From positions 1 to 13,311 of the forward strand of contig JAJYYT010000019.1 of the NCBI GenBank assembly GCA_021800645.1: a stretch of 13,311 bases of DNA. Reading direction: 5' to 3'. Shown here piece after piece: positions 1-7,129 of this stretch; the first letter of the stretch is position 1, and every line of letters starts with the position of its first letter. Made by a program: the position numbers and the translations under genes. The DNA is from Actinomycetes bacterium. Its GTDB lineage: Bacteria; Actinomycetota; Acidimicrobiia; Acidimicrobiales; RAAP-2. The notes beneath the pieces were generated by a model, which saw only the letters and a program-made list of their open reading frames with translations, was not told where the DNA came from and searched no databases.

Positions 1-17
1 GTCGGGGAAGGTGGCTC

Positions 18-998
18 GTGATCGACCCGGTGATCATCGGGAGCGAGCGGAGCGAGGTCGGGCTCCCTTCGGGCATGTCCGTGCTGCGACAGGGCGGCAG
101 CGCGCTCGACGCGGTGGAGGCAGCGATGCGCGTCTGCGAGGACGACGAGTCCGACCATTACGTCGGCACCGGCGGGCTTCCGAACGCACGGGGCGAGGTG
201 GAGCTGGACGCCTCGGTCATGGTCGGCTCGACGCGTGCCTTCGGCGCCGTGGGCGGCGTCCGGGGGTTCCCCCATCCGATCTCGATCGCGCGCGCGGTGC
301 TCGAGCTGCTCCCTCAGCACTGCCTGCTCGTCGGTGAAGGCGCGGAGCTCTTCGCCGAGGAGTGCGGCTTTGCTCGCTCCGAGCTGCTGACCCCAGAGGC
401 ACGACGGCTCTACGACGAGGCGCTCGGCGCGGACGAGAAGGCGGACGACGAGGCGCTCGAGGGGGAAAGCGACCGAGCGACGGCCGGCGACCGCAGGTAC
501 CAGGAGGCCGCACGCCGTCTCATGCGCCGGTTCGCGCCCCACGAGGGACCCTGGGGGACCATCGACATCCTGGCGCTGGACACTTCCGGCGAGCTGTGTG
601 TCGGAGTCTCGACGAGCGGCTACCCCTGGAAGTACCCCGGCAGGGTGGGTGACTCCGCTCTGCCGGGAGCGGGCAACTACTGCGATCTGCGCTATGGCGG
701 GGCGGCATGCACGGGGCGGGGGGAGATGGCGATGCGTGTGTGCGGCGCCCGGAGCGTCGTGGATCTGCTGGCCTCGGGGGCGCAGCCCTCGGAGGCGTGC
801 GCCGAGATGCTGCGCGACGCCCACTCGTTGCCGGATCCGTTCGCGGCCGAGCTCCGGGCGCTCGCCCTTACGCCGGACGGGCGCCACGGGGGTGCGGCGG
901 GCAGGCCCGGGTCCGTCTACGCCGTCATGACCGGCGACTACGACGCCCCCGAGCTGCGCGCCAGAGCCGTCGTCGCGGGCTCAAGCGAATGCGCGTGA
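18..998 (+). CDS. N-terminal-nucleophile asparaginase (glycosylasparaginase / isoaspartyl peptidase family)
   Basis: This 326-residue protein belongs to the type-2 asparaginase family, which hydrolyses N4-(beta-GlcNAc)-asparagine or beta-aspartyl peptides after self-cleavage into two chains. Family blocks are seen in order: GGSALDAVEA (26-35), VGTGGLPN (49-56), ELDASVM (62-68), HPISIARAV (86-94) and LLVGEGAELFA (103-113). An acidic linker (about 134-165) follows, then WGTIDILALD (179-188), in which Thr181 is the expected nucleophile and cleavage site. STSGYPWKYPGRVGDS (198-213) and CTGRGE (231-236) complete the substrate pocket. The GTG start is preceded by GGGGAAGG at 4-11 and lies where the family normally begins. 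The frame is open to the window edge, so an earlier start cannot be excluded. The gene converges on the nucleoside hydrolase operon and has no evident link to it. The family is clear; the substrate is not. Confidence 0.9.
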   Translation: MIDPVIIGSERSEVGLPSGMSVLRQGGSALDAVEAAMRVCEDDESDHYVGTGGLPNARGEVELDASVMVGSTRAFGAVGGVRGFPHPISIARAVLELLPQHCLLVGEGAELFAEECGFARSELLTPEARRLYDEALGADEKADDEALEGESDRATAGDRRYQEAARRLMRRFAPHEGPWGTIDILALDTSGELCVGVSTSGYPWKYPGRVGDSALPGAGNYCDLRYGGAACTGRGEMAMRVCGARSVVDLLASGAQPSEACAEMLRDAHSLPDPFAAELRALALTPDGRHGGAAGRPGSVYAVMTGDYDAPELRARAVVAGSSECA

Positions 999-1008
999 GG
1001 CCGAGGAT

Positions 1009-1025
1009 GCCGGGGCGCTCCCGGC
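1009..1025. terminator. GC stem-loop between convergent genes
   Basis: GCCGGG (1009-1014) and CCCGGC (1020-1025) form a perfect 6-bp stem around a 5-base loop. It lies 11 bases after the asparaginase stop and about 50 bases beyond the nucleoside hydrolase stop. There is no T-run on either side, so this is at best a weak or factor-assisted bidirectional terminator. In DNA of this composition a 6-bp stem can also arise by chance. Confidence 0.35.
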
Positions 1026-1076
1026 CGCAGCGACCCCGGCGACCCCGCGGACGTGCGCGTTCACGGGGCTTGCCAC

Positions 1077-2123
1077 CTAGGACCTCGCGGCCATGGGGTC
1101 CGCAGGGGCGCTCCCGGCTCGCTCGACGGCCGTGAGCACGAGGTCCCAGAACCTACTGCGGTCGAGCGCCGTCCCGACCCCGACGCGGTGCGCGTCGGCG
1201 TTCGCGGGCCGGAAGTCCGTGACCGTCATGCCCGTCGTCCACACCCCGGCCGTCTCGACTTCGACGCGTGCGCTCTGCACCTCGAACAGCGTCGGGTCGA
1301 TCACGTAGGCGACGGCGCACGGGTCGTGCACGGGGGGATCCTCGAACCCGGCTGCGGACCGGTAGGCATCCCGGAAGTAGCGCAGCAGCTCGACCAGGAA
1401 CCGGCTGAGGGGCGTCCCGATCTCCTCGAGCCGGCGCTCCTCGGCGCGGGTGAACGTGGCCTGGTGCGTCACCTCGAGGCCCAGCATCGTGAGGCGCCAC
1501 GGCGCCTCGAACACCGCCCGCGCAGCCTCCGGGTCCACGTAGACGTTGAACTCCGCCGCGGGCGTGATGTTCCCCCGAGCGTAGGCACCTCCCATGATGA
1601 CGATCTCGCGAGCTGCCGACACGATCGCGGGCTCCTTGCGCAGGGCCATCGCCACGTTGGTGAGCGGCCCGGTTGCGACGAGCGTGACCTCGCCGGGGTT
1701 CGCCATCAGCACGTCGATGATCCGGTCGACGGCGTGACCGGGCGACGGCTGCACGACCGGCACGACGGGCGCAGGACCGTCGAGACCTGACTGCCCGTGG
1801 AACTCCGGCGCGATGCGCAAGGAGCGCACGAGCGGTCCCGCGCAGCCCGCGACCACGGGGGTTTCGGTGAGGCCGAGGAGGCTGGACATCACGCAGGCGT
1901 TGCGCGTCGTCTTGTCGACGGTCTGGTTGCCGGCGACGGTGGTGATCGCGACGAGGTCGACGGCCGGGCTGGCGGCCGCGAGGGTGATCGCGACGGCGTC
2001 GTCGTGCCCCGGGTCGCAGTCGAGGACGATCTTGCGCGCACGACCGGCGTCCGGCTGGGGTTGCTCGGCGATCGGCGGCGTCCGATCGGTACCGCTTGGC
2101 GTCGGCGATCTCGGCTCGGTCAC
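1077..2123 (-). CDS. Pyrimidine-type ribonucleoside hydrolase (IunH/RihA/RihB family)
   Basis: This 348-residue cytoplasmic enzyme would hydrolyse the N-glycosidic bond of ribonucleosides to free base and ribose. The calcium/ribose motif LDCDPGHDDA is at residues 34-43, with Asp37 as the expected catalytic base. VAGNQT (63-68), TGPLTNVAMA (151-160), REIVIMGGAY (172-181) and AEFNVYVDPEAA (190-201) follow. The PVHDPC segment (264-269) supplies the active-site His266 and the metal ligand Asp267. By eye, the long matches (VAGNQT, GLDGP, PVHD) are to the RihA/RihB pyrimidine-preferring branch. About 30 N-terminal residues precede the family start, but I see no later start codon. It is the last gene of the operon; its GTG overlaps the ribokinase stop as GTGA (2120-2123), implying translational coupling. 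The product ribose is the substrate of its neighbour. Confidence 0.92.
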   Translation of the reverse strand: MTEPRSPTPSGTDRTPPIAEQPQPDAGRARKIVLDCDPGHDDAVAITLAAASPAVDLVAITTVAGNQTVDKTTRNACVMSSLLGLTETPVVAGCAGPLVRSLRIAPEFHGQSGLDGPAPVVPVVQPSPGHAVDRIIDVLMANPGEVTLVATGPLTNVAMALRKEPAIVSAAREIVIMGGAYARGNITPAAEFNVYVDPEAARAVFEAPWRLTMLGLEVTHQATFTRAEERRLEEIGTPLSRFLVELLRYFRDAYRSAAGFEDPPVHDPCAVAYVIDPTLFEVQSARVEVETAGVWTTGMTVTDFRPANADAHRVGVGTALDRSRFWDLVLTAVERAGSAPADPMAARS

Positions 2124-3112
2124 GACGAGAGCCTGCTGGGGACGACCGCACGCGCCCCGAAGCTCGTGGTCGTCGCGGACCCGACGTCGACCCCGAAGCG
2201 CACCGCGTCGACGATGCCGCGCCCTTTGGACAGGGCGGCTGCCAGGGCCCCGACGAACGCGTCCCCTGCGCCGGTCGTGTCGACGACCGGGACGCTCTTC
2301 GCGGGAACGTGCGCGTGCTCGTGGGCACCCACGACCACCGCTCCGAGGGGACCCAGGGTGATCACCGCGTAGCGGGGCCCCATGGTGTGGATCCGAGACG
2401 CGGCGTCGAAGGCCTCCTCGAGGCTCCCCGTGGGGCAGCGGGCAAGCGCGGCGGCTTCGACTTCGTTGGCGACGAGGACGGTCGTCGAGGCGAGGACGGA
2501 GACCGGCAGTGCGCTGAACGGCGCGCAGTTCAAGACGACGAAACCGCCGCTTTCTGCGGCGAGATCGACGGCTCGCTGCACGGCCTCGAGGGGAACCTCG
2601 AGCTGGGCCACGAGGACCCTGGCGGTCGTGACGAGCGGCGCGGCGGCGTCCACGTCCGCAGCGCTGAGACGCCGGTTGGCGCCCGGCACGACGATGATCG
2701 AGTTCTCGCCGTCAGGGGTCACCATCACGATCGCAAGGCCCGTCGGGACGCCGTCGGTCACCTCGACGAAGGAGACGTCGAGCGCGTCGTCCGAGAGGGC
2801 CTCGCGCTGAGCATGGCCGTAGGGGTCGTTGCCGACGCGGCCCACCATCGCCACGGTCGCGCCGCAGCGAGCTGCGGCCGCCGCCTGGTTCGCGCCCTTT
2901 CCCCCCGAGTGGAGCTCGATCGTCCCGTTGCCGACCGTCTCCCCTGGGCCTGGGCGCCGCTCGATGCGCACGACCTGGTCGGTGTTGATGGAACCGACCA
3001 CGACCACCGAGGCGGTTGCGCCGGCGCGAGTGTGATCGGGAGCAGGAGCAGGGGCGTCGCATGACCATCCGGGCGTGGTCATGTCGTCCGCCACGATGCC
3101 CACCTCATCCAT
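2120..3112 (-). CDS. rbsK: Ribokinase (PfkB family)
   Basis: This enzyme phosphorylates ribose to ribose 5-phosphate with ATP. The PfkB fold starts at SVVVVGSINTDQVV (35-48), where Asn43 and Asp45 match the ribose-contacting Asn/Asp of E. coli RbsK. GGKGANQ (70-76) follows, with the NEVE (NxxE) magnesium motif at 216-219 and the DTTGAGDAF signature at 278-286; Asp284 is the catalytic base. Glu172 in LEVP fits the further sugar-contact position. The protein has 330 residues, about 20 more than usual, with an unrelated 34-residue N-terminal extension. The ATG at 3112 has GGAG four bases upstream; a second in-frame ATG at 3082 lacks a comparable site. The gene overlaps the end of the ATPase gene by 8 bases and the hydrolase start by 4. 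The intact ribose contacts and the neighbouring nucleoside hydrolase support ribokinase over fructokinase or adenosine kinase. Confidence 0.9.
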   Translation of the reverse strand: MDEVGIVADDMTTPGWSCDAPAPAPDHTRAGATASVVVVGSINTDQVVRIERRPGPGETVGNGTIELHSGGKGANQAAAAARCGATVAMVGRVGNDPYGHAQREALSDDALDVSFVEVTDGVPTGLAIVMVTPDGENSIIVVPGANRRLSAADVDAAAPLVTTARVLVAQLEVPLEAVQRAVDLAAESGGFVVLNCAPFSALPVSVLASTTVLVANEVEAAALARCPTGSLEEAFDAASRIHTMGPRYAVITLGPLGAVVVGAHEHAHVPAKSVPVVDTTGAGDAFVGALAAALSKGRGIVDAVRFGVDVGSATTTSFGARAVVPSRLSS

Positions 3113-4643
3113 GGTGCTCCGCCTCGAACTTTTCGGCGTCGCCAGGAGCCGTCCAGCTCATGCGACTGATGCTGTGCGCGGTGACGGCGGCCCCCGAGAG
3201 CTCGCCGGAGATCCGTCCGTCGCGAAAGACGAGGACCCGGTGGCACAATTCGGCCAGGTCGTCCGGTTCGCTCGACGAGTACACGATCGTGACACCGCTG
3301 TTCGCAGACTGCACGATGCGCAGGAAGATGTCGCGTCTCGCTCCCACGTCGACGCCCTGGACCGGCTCGTCCAGCAAGAGCACCCGGGGCTGGGTCTCGA
3401 GCCAGTGGGCGACGACGACCTTCTGCTGGTTCCCGCCGCTGAGCGCGCGGAACGGGACAACGGGGTCCTGGGGAACGATGCCGTAGTCGTGCACGAGCTC
3501 CTCGACCCAGGCGGCCTCGGACCTTCGCCGGTACAGGCCGTGTCGCATGAACTGCGCGAGGACCGGTAGCGACGCGTTCTCGCTCACGCTCGCGTCGCCG
3601 AACGCTGCGTTCTTCAGCCGATCGGAGGGAACGAGGCGGATGCCGAGCCGGTATGCACGGATGGGGTTCATGTCGAGCAGGTCGATCTCGTCGTCGTCGA
3701 TCTGCAGATGCCCTCTCCGCGGCAGCTCCCCGTACAGGGTGCGGATGACGCGCTGGTACCCCATGCCTCGAAGACCGGTGACGCCCAGGATCTCCCCGGC
3801 CCGTGCCTGGATCTGGAACCCAGCGGACCTCGGTTCGTCCTCCACGCCGAGGCGGAGCCTGACGGGGCCTGACACCTCGCTCTTGGGCGGGTACAGCCAG
3901 TCCAGCGGCTGCCCGACGATCGCGTCGACCAGATCGTCGTTGGTCTTGCCCTGCAGGTTCGTGTCGGCGACCAGGTTGCCGTTGCGCAGCACGATCGCCC
4001 GGGAGCAGATGCGCCAGATCTCCTCCAGCCGGTGGGAGACGAAGAGGACCATGACCCCGGCCTTGGACGCTTCCTGGACCAGCTCGAACAGCTCGTCGAC
4101 ACCGTCTTGGGTCAAGAAGGCGGTGACCTCGTCGAGGATGAGCAGGCCGCGCCCCGCGACATGCCCGACGGCACGGGCCATCGCCACGGCCGCGCGCTGG
4201 ACGGCTGGCAGGTCTCGCACCACCGCGCGCGCCGGAACGTTCTTCGCGCCGACGCGGGCGAGCATCTGGTCGGCTTTTGCGTAGAACTTCGACCACCGGA
4301 TGGGGCGGAGCCCCGTCGTCCCCGGCTGCCCGAGGAGCAGGTTCTCTCCGACGCTGGCGGACACGACGAGCCCGAGGTCCTGGTGGACCGCCCCGATCCT
4401 GAAGTCCGGGAGCTGCTGGTCGACGACCGGCAAGGGGTACCGAGTGCCGTCGAGCACGAGGGCCGCGTTGGACCCGGGGTCCGGAACGTGGAAGCCGGTC
4501 AGCAATTTGATGAGCGTGGACTTCCCGCTGCCGTTCTGACCGAGCAGGGCCACGACCTCGCCGCTTTTGAGCGTGAACGACACGTCGTTCAGCACCGGCG
4601 TGCCGGAGAAGGACTTCGTCAGGTGTTCGACAGCGAGTTCCAT
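3105..4643 (-). CDS. Sugar/nucleoside ABC importer, double ATP-binding protein (RbsA/MglA type)
   Basis: This 512-residue protein has two fused ATPase domains and powers a ribose-class importer at the inner face of the membrane. Domain 1 has Walker A GQNGSGKST (35-43), Q-loop Gln88, Walker B LLILDE (167-172) and switch His204. Its signature is degenerate: DLPAVQRA (144-151) replaces LSGGQ. Domain 2 has a degenerate Walker A without lysine (GLRGMGYQ, 290-297), a good signature LSGGNQQK (401-408) and Walker B VLLLDEP (421-427); the switch histidine is replaced (SSSE, about 456-459). So only the composite site made of domain 1 Walker A and domain 2 signature looks catalytic, as is common in this family. 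The ATG at 4643 lacks a strong ribosome-binding site, which is notable beside the stem-loop upstream. The gene runs directly into ribokinase. Confidence 0.93.
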   Translation of the reverse strand: MELAVEHLTKSFSGTPVLNDVSFTLKSGEVVALLGQNGSGKSTLIKLLTGFHVPDPGSNAALVLDGTRYPLPVVDQQLPDFRIGAVHQDLGLVVSASVGENLLLGQPGTTGLRPIRWSKFYAKADQMLARVGAKNVPARAVVRDLPAVQRAAVAMARAVGHVAGRGLLILDEVTAFLTQDGVDELFELVQEASKAGVMVLFVSHRLEEIWRICSRAIVLRNGNLVADTNLQGKTNDDLVDAIVGQPLDWLYPPKSEVSGPVRLRLGVEDEPRSAGFQIQARAGEILGVTGLRGMGYQRVIRTLYGELPRRGHLQIDDDEIDLLDMNPIRAYRLGIRLVPSDRLKNAAFGDASVSENASLPVLAQFMRHGLYRRRSEAAWVEELVHDYGIVPQDPVVPFRALSGGNQQKVVVAHWLETQPRVLLLDEPVQGVDVGARRDIFLRIVQSANSGVTIVYSSSEPDDLAELCHRVLVFRDGRISGELSGAAVTAHSISRMSWTAPGDAEKFEAEHHG

Positions 4644-4671
4644 TGGGACCGGTGAGGAAGAAGGAGACCGG

Positions 4672-4709
4672 CGACCGCCGGAGGCGTCCGGGTACGCCCC
4701 CGGCGGTCG
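4672..4709. other. Long intercistronic stem-loop between binding-protein and ATPase genes
   Basis: CGACCGCCGG (4672-4681) pairs perfectly with CCGGCGGTCG (4700-4709). After one A/C mismatch, GGCGT (4683-4687) pairs with ACGCC (4694-4698) around a 6-base loop. That gives 15 base pairs over 38 bases. It lies 27 bases past the binding-protein stop and 28 bases before the ATPase start, with no T-run. Such hairpins commonly protect the upstream message from 3' decay, so that the binding protein is made in excess over its ATPase. That function is inferred; the structure is read directly. Confidence 0.7.
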
Positions 4710-4736
4710 TGCCGAGCTCGCGGACGACGCCGCAAC

Positions 4737-5942
4737 CTATTTCGCCACGCCCCACAGTCTCTCGTAGTCGAGGCGGTAGTTCGCGGGCCCGTACCAGGTT
4801 GTGAGCGGAGCCTTCAGGTTGATCTTCTTGATGTTGGCTGCGTCGAACAGCCTGGTGGGCACGTGCTCGTTCGCGACGGCTGGCATGCCGACCATCCCTC
4901 GCAACGCCTGGTCGACAGAAGCCCAGCCCTCCCAGGTGGTCGGGTCGCCGACCTCGGCCTTGATCGCGGTGTTGCCGGCAGCGAGCTCCTGCATGGGCGC
5001 GAGATCCGCGTTCTGCGTCGCAAGGATGATGCGCGAGTTGGCGTGCGCGGACGTGATGATCGGCTCGTCGTATGTGACCATGAAGTCGTACACGGGGAAG
5101 AACACGTTGACCGACGGGTTCGCGACCGCCGCCGTCGCCGAGCTCTGGAGCGTCGAGGTCTCGCCACTCGAGGTGAGCGGGATGTCGGTGTAGGTCGCCG
5201 AGCAGGTCTTCGGGCAGTACTTCTGCAGGACCGACTTGAAGCCAGCGACCGTGTCGTCGGACGCGCCGAGCCCCTTGAACCACTGGACGAGCGCATCGAC
5301 CTTGCCGTCGGTCTTCAGCACGTCGTACTCGGCGATGAGCTTTCCCGAGTGCGTGTAGCTGTAGGTGACCTCTCCGAACACCCCCAAGGCCTTGACTTTC
5401 GCTGTGGGCAGGCGCGGGTCTCCTGTGCACCCGACGACGACGGTCACGTGCGCCTCCTTGGCCTTCGTGAGCGCGCTCGACACCGATGTGGGCACGATGC
5501 ACTCGAGGATGATCGCCTTCGCGTTCTGCGCGATCGCGCTGTCGATGTCGTGGACCTGTGTCGCCGCTGTGAGCGCGTTGTCGTAGATGACGTGCATCCC
5601 TACCGCTTTCGCTGCCTGCTGGACACCGGTCAGGTACTCGGTGTTGAAGGTGTTCTCGCCGACGCCGAGGAACATGATCGAGTCACCCTTGAGAGCCCTG
5701 ACCTTCGCCGCGGGAAGCGCCGGCCCGGGCGCGACGAACCTGGATGCTCCTTCTGTCGCGCTCAGCGCGCGCTTCAGCGCCTTCACCTGGGGCCCGGTGA
5801 GGCCAGCTTCGCGCTGCCCGCCGGCATGCGCCGCGGTCGCGGTCGCGGTGCCAGTGGCGAGCATGCTCGTCCCGAGCGCGACGGCGAGCACGGCGCACCC
5901 CGCGACAAGCGAATGCTGCCAGCCACTTCGATTCCTGATCAT
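4737..5942 (-). CDS. Periplasmic-type sugar/nucleoside-binding protein of the ABC importer
   Basis: With the start at 5942 this is a 401-residue exported solute-binding protein of the ribose/galactose-binding fold (type 1 periplasmic-binding superfamily). Residues 1-40 form a Sec signal: RNR, then a hydrophobic stretch at about 12-28, then an Ala/Thr-rich region with a cleavage-like AHA at 38-40. The first lobe shows IMFLGVGENTFNTEYLTGVQQAAK, with the usual strand-loop-helix pattern, and later DIDSAIAQNAKAIIL. The ligand cannot be read from sequence; the neighbouring hydrolase and ribokinase suggest ribose or a nucleoside. The ATG at 5942 is chosen over the longer frame (5996) because GGAGGT lies 5 bases upstream and the signal peptide begins there. 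It has no lipobox at the expected end of the hydrophobic segment, which is unusual for a Gram-positive binding protein. Stem-loops sit on both sides of the gene. Confidence 0.88.
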   Translation of the reverse strand: MIRNRSGWQHSLVAGCAVLAVALGTSMLATGTATATAAHAGGQREAGLTGPQVKALKRALSATEGASRFVAPGPALPAAKVRALKGDSIMFLGVGENTFNTEYLTGVQQAAKAVGMHVIYDNALTAATQVHDIDSAIAQNAKAIILECIVPTSVSSALTKAKEAHVTVVVGCTGDPRLPTAKVKALGVFGEVTYSYTHSGKLIAEYDVLKTDGKVDALVQWFKGLGASDDTVAGFKSVLQKYCPKTCSATYTDIPLTSSGETSTLQSSATAAVANPSVNVFFPVYDFMVTYDEPIITSAHANSRIILATQNADLAPMQELAAGNTAIKAEVGDPTTWEGWASVDQALRGMVGMPAVANEHVPTRLFDAANIKKINLKAPLTTWYGPANYRLDYERLWGVAK

Positions 5943-5947
5943 GAGCG

Positions 5948-5953
5948 ACCTCC
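5948..5953 (-). promoter_or_regulatory. Ribosome-binding site fixing the binding-protein start
   Basis: GGAGGT on the minus strand, 5 bases before the ATG at 5942, is the strongest Shine-Dalgarno match in the operon. It decides the start in favour of 5942 over the ATG at 5969 and the longer frame beginning at 5996, and suggests high translation of the binding protein. Confidence 0.75.
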
Positions 5954-5981
5954 ATTGTCTCAACGTCATGTCATTGCGCCG

Positions 5982-6021
5982 ACCGCGTGCTTGCAACCTT
6001 GCGAACCCTGCCGCACGCGGT
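5982..6021. other. Intercistronic stem-loop between permease and binding-protein genes
   Basis: ACCGCGTGC (5982-5990) pairs perfectly over 9 bases with GCACGCGGT (6013-6021) around a 22-base loop. On the coding strand it begins 2 bases after the permease stop and ends about 30 bases before the binding-protein ribosome-binding site. No T-run follows, so it does not look like an intrinsic terminator. A role as processing or stability element separating permease and binding-protein expression is inferred. Confidence 0.55.
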
Positions 6022-6023
6022 GC

Positions 6024-7070
6024 TTACTGGGCCTCCACCGTCAGCCCGATCGTGTTTCCCACACCTCCTTTCACCGTGAGGCTCGACACGGCAAGGGCGA
6101 TCACGAGCGCCCCGCCGTAGAAGACGTCTTGGATCCATCCGGCAAGGCCGATGATCTCGAGTCCCGTGTACCCGGTCACCAAGAGGTAGGTCGCGACGAA
6201 GGTCCCCCATGCGCTCGGGCGACCGACGTCGAACATCGTCGTCCCGAGGAACGCACTGGACAGCATCGGCAGGAGGAGGTCCGATCCCAGGGTCGGGTCG
6301 GTGCCATTCAGGTAACCGACGGCGACGATCGACGCGAGGGCCGCGACGACGCTCGAGACGACGAGCGAGGAGAACTTGATGCGCGTCACGTTGATGCCTG
6401 ACAGGCGAGCGACGTTCGGGTTGGCACCGACGAAGAACATGCGCCGGCCGAGAGGCGTGTAGGAGAAGACGTACCACGTCACGAGCACCGCGACCAGCGC
6501 GAGCCAGAACGACAGCTCGAGGCCGAGGAAGGAGCCGGAGAACGCCTGGGCGTACCCCGCGCCGACGCCGGATCTCGGCGTTGTGTCGATGCCGAGGGCG
6601 ATGCCCAGGAACGCGGTGCCGGTACCGAGCGTGACGATGAGCGAGTTCAGTCCGAGGGTGACGATGAGGAAGCCCTGGAGGAGGCCGACGACGATGCCGA
6701 GCCCGATGATCGAGAGGAAGACCGGCGCATAGCCCCAGTGGTGGACGATGTCGAGCCTCCCGATGAGCACGACTTCGATGGTGAAGCTCCCGGCCAAAGA
6801 GAGGTCGATCTCGCCGGCGATGAGGGGAACGATGAACCCGAGCGCGAGGAGCAGGAGGGTCCCTTGGGAGTCGAACATCGTCTCGAAGTTGGTCGTGGTC
6901 AAGAACTCGGCAGGTTTGAGCGCGCCGAAGATCACGATGAGGATGGCCCACACGCCGATCACCCCGTAGCGCTGGGCGAAGCTCCATTGGCGGCGAGGTC
7001 GTCGTCTGGGGCGGCCTGCGGGTGAGGGTTCCGCGGGGACCGTCATCTGCGGCGGCTGCGTGACCGTCAT
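6024..7070 (-). CDS. Sugar/nucleoside ABC importer permease (RbsC type)
   Basis: This 348-residue integral membrane protein forms the translocation pore, presumably as a homodimer. A basic N-terminal tail (GRPRRRPRRQW, about 19-29) precedes roughly eight to ten hydrophobic segments, including VIGVWAILIVIFGAL and GTLLLLALGFIVPLIAGEIDLSL. The latter carries the AGEIDLS motif that is highly typical of RbsC/AraH/MglC permeases (GGIDLS). ITLGT-like SLIVTLGTGT and the cytoplasmic loop segment TPLGRRMFFVGANPNVARLSGINV match the family loop that contacts the ATPase (the 'G.NPEAA..SGI' pattern). Length is a little above the usual 320 or so because of the N-terminal tail. The ATG at 7070 has a GAGGG about 10 bases upstream. 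It lies 59 bases after the dioxygenase gene and 81 before the binding protein, so all six genes probably share one transcript. Confidence 0.92.
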   Translation of the reverse strand: MTVTQPPQMTVPAEPSPAGRPRRRPRRQWSFAQRYGVIGVWAILIVIFGALKPAEFLTTTNFETMFDSQGTLLLLALGFIVPLIAGEIDLSLAGSFTIEVVLIGRLDIVHHWGYAPVFLSIIGLGIVVGLLQGFLIVTLGLNSLIVTLGTGTAFLGIALGIDTTPRSGVGAGYAQAFSGSFLGLELSFWLALVAVLVTWYVFSYTPLGRRMFFVGANPNVARLSGINVTRIKFSSLVVSSVVAALASIVAVGYLNGTDPTLGSDLLLPMLSSAFLGTTMFDVGRPSAWGTFVATYLLVTGYTGLEIIGLAGWIQDVFYGGALVIALAVSSLTVKGGVGNTIGLTVEAQ

Positions 7071-7129
7071 CGTTGCTCGCCCTCTGTCACAGACTCAAAA
7101 CCGATCACGGGACGCTCATATCGACGGGG

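Noticed and set aside
1153..2328. 391-codon minus-strand frame over the nucleoside hydrolase
   Set aside because: The product is Arg/Ala-rich with no motifs, in a different frame from the hydrolase, which has an intact active site.
2120..3112. PfkB kinase plus glycosidase partner as a pseudouridine (PsuK/PsuG) degradation pair
   Set aside because: The neighbour is an IunH-type hydrolase with DCDPGHDDA and PVHD, not a PsuG-type C-glycosidase, and the kinase has the ribokinase GGKGANQ and Asn/Asp sugar contacts.
3079..5502. Very long open frame (807 codons) on the minus strand
   Set aside because: It lies in another frame over the ATPase, the stem-loop and most of the binding protein. Its product is Arg/Gly/His-rich with no domain, whereas the two genes it covers have full motifs. 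Long stop-free shadows are expected at this GC content.
4863..6401. 512-codon plus-strand frame opposite the binding protein and permease
   Set aside because: The product is dominated by Arg, Asp, Val and Gly with no recognisable domain, and the opposite strand has well-supported genes. It is an antisense shadow.
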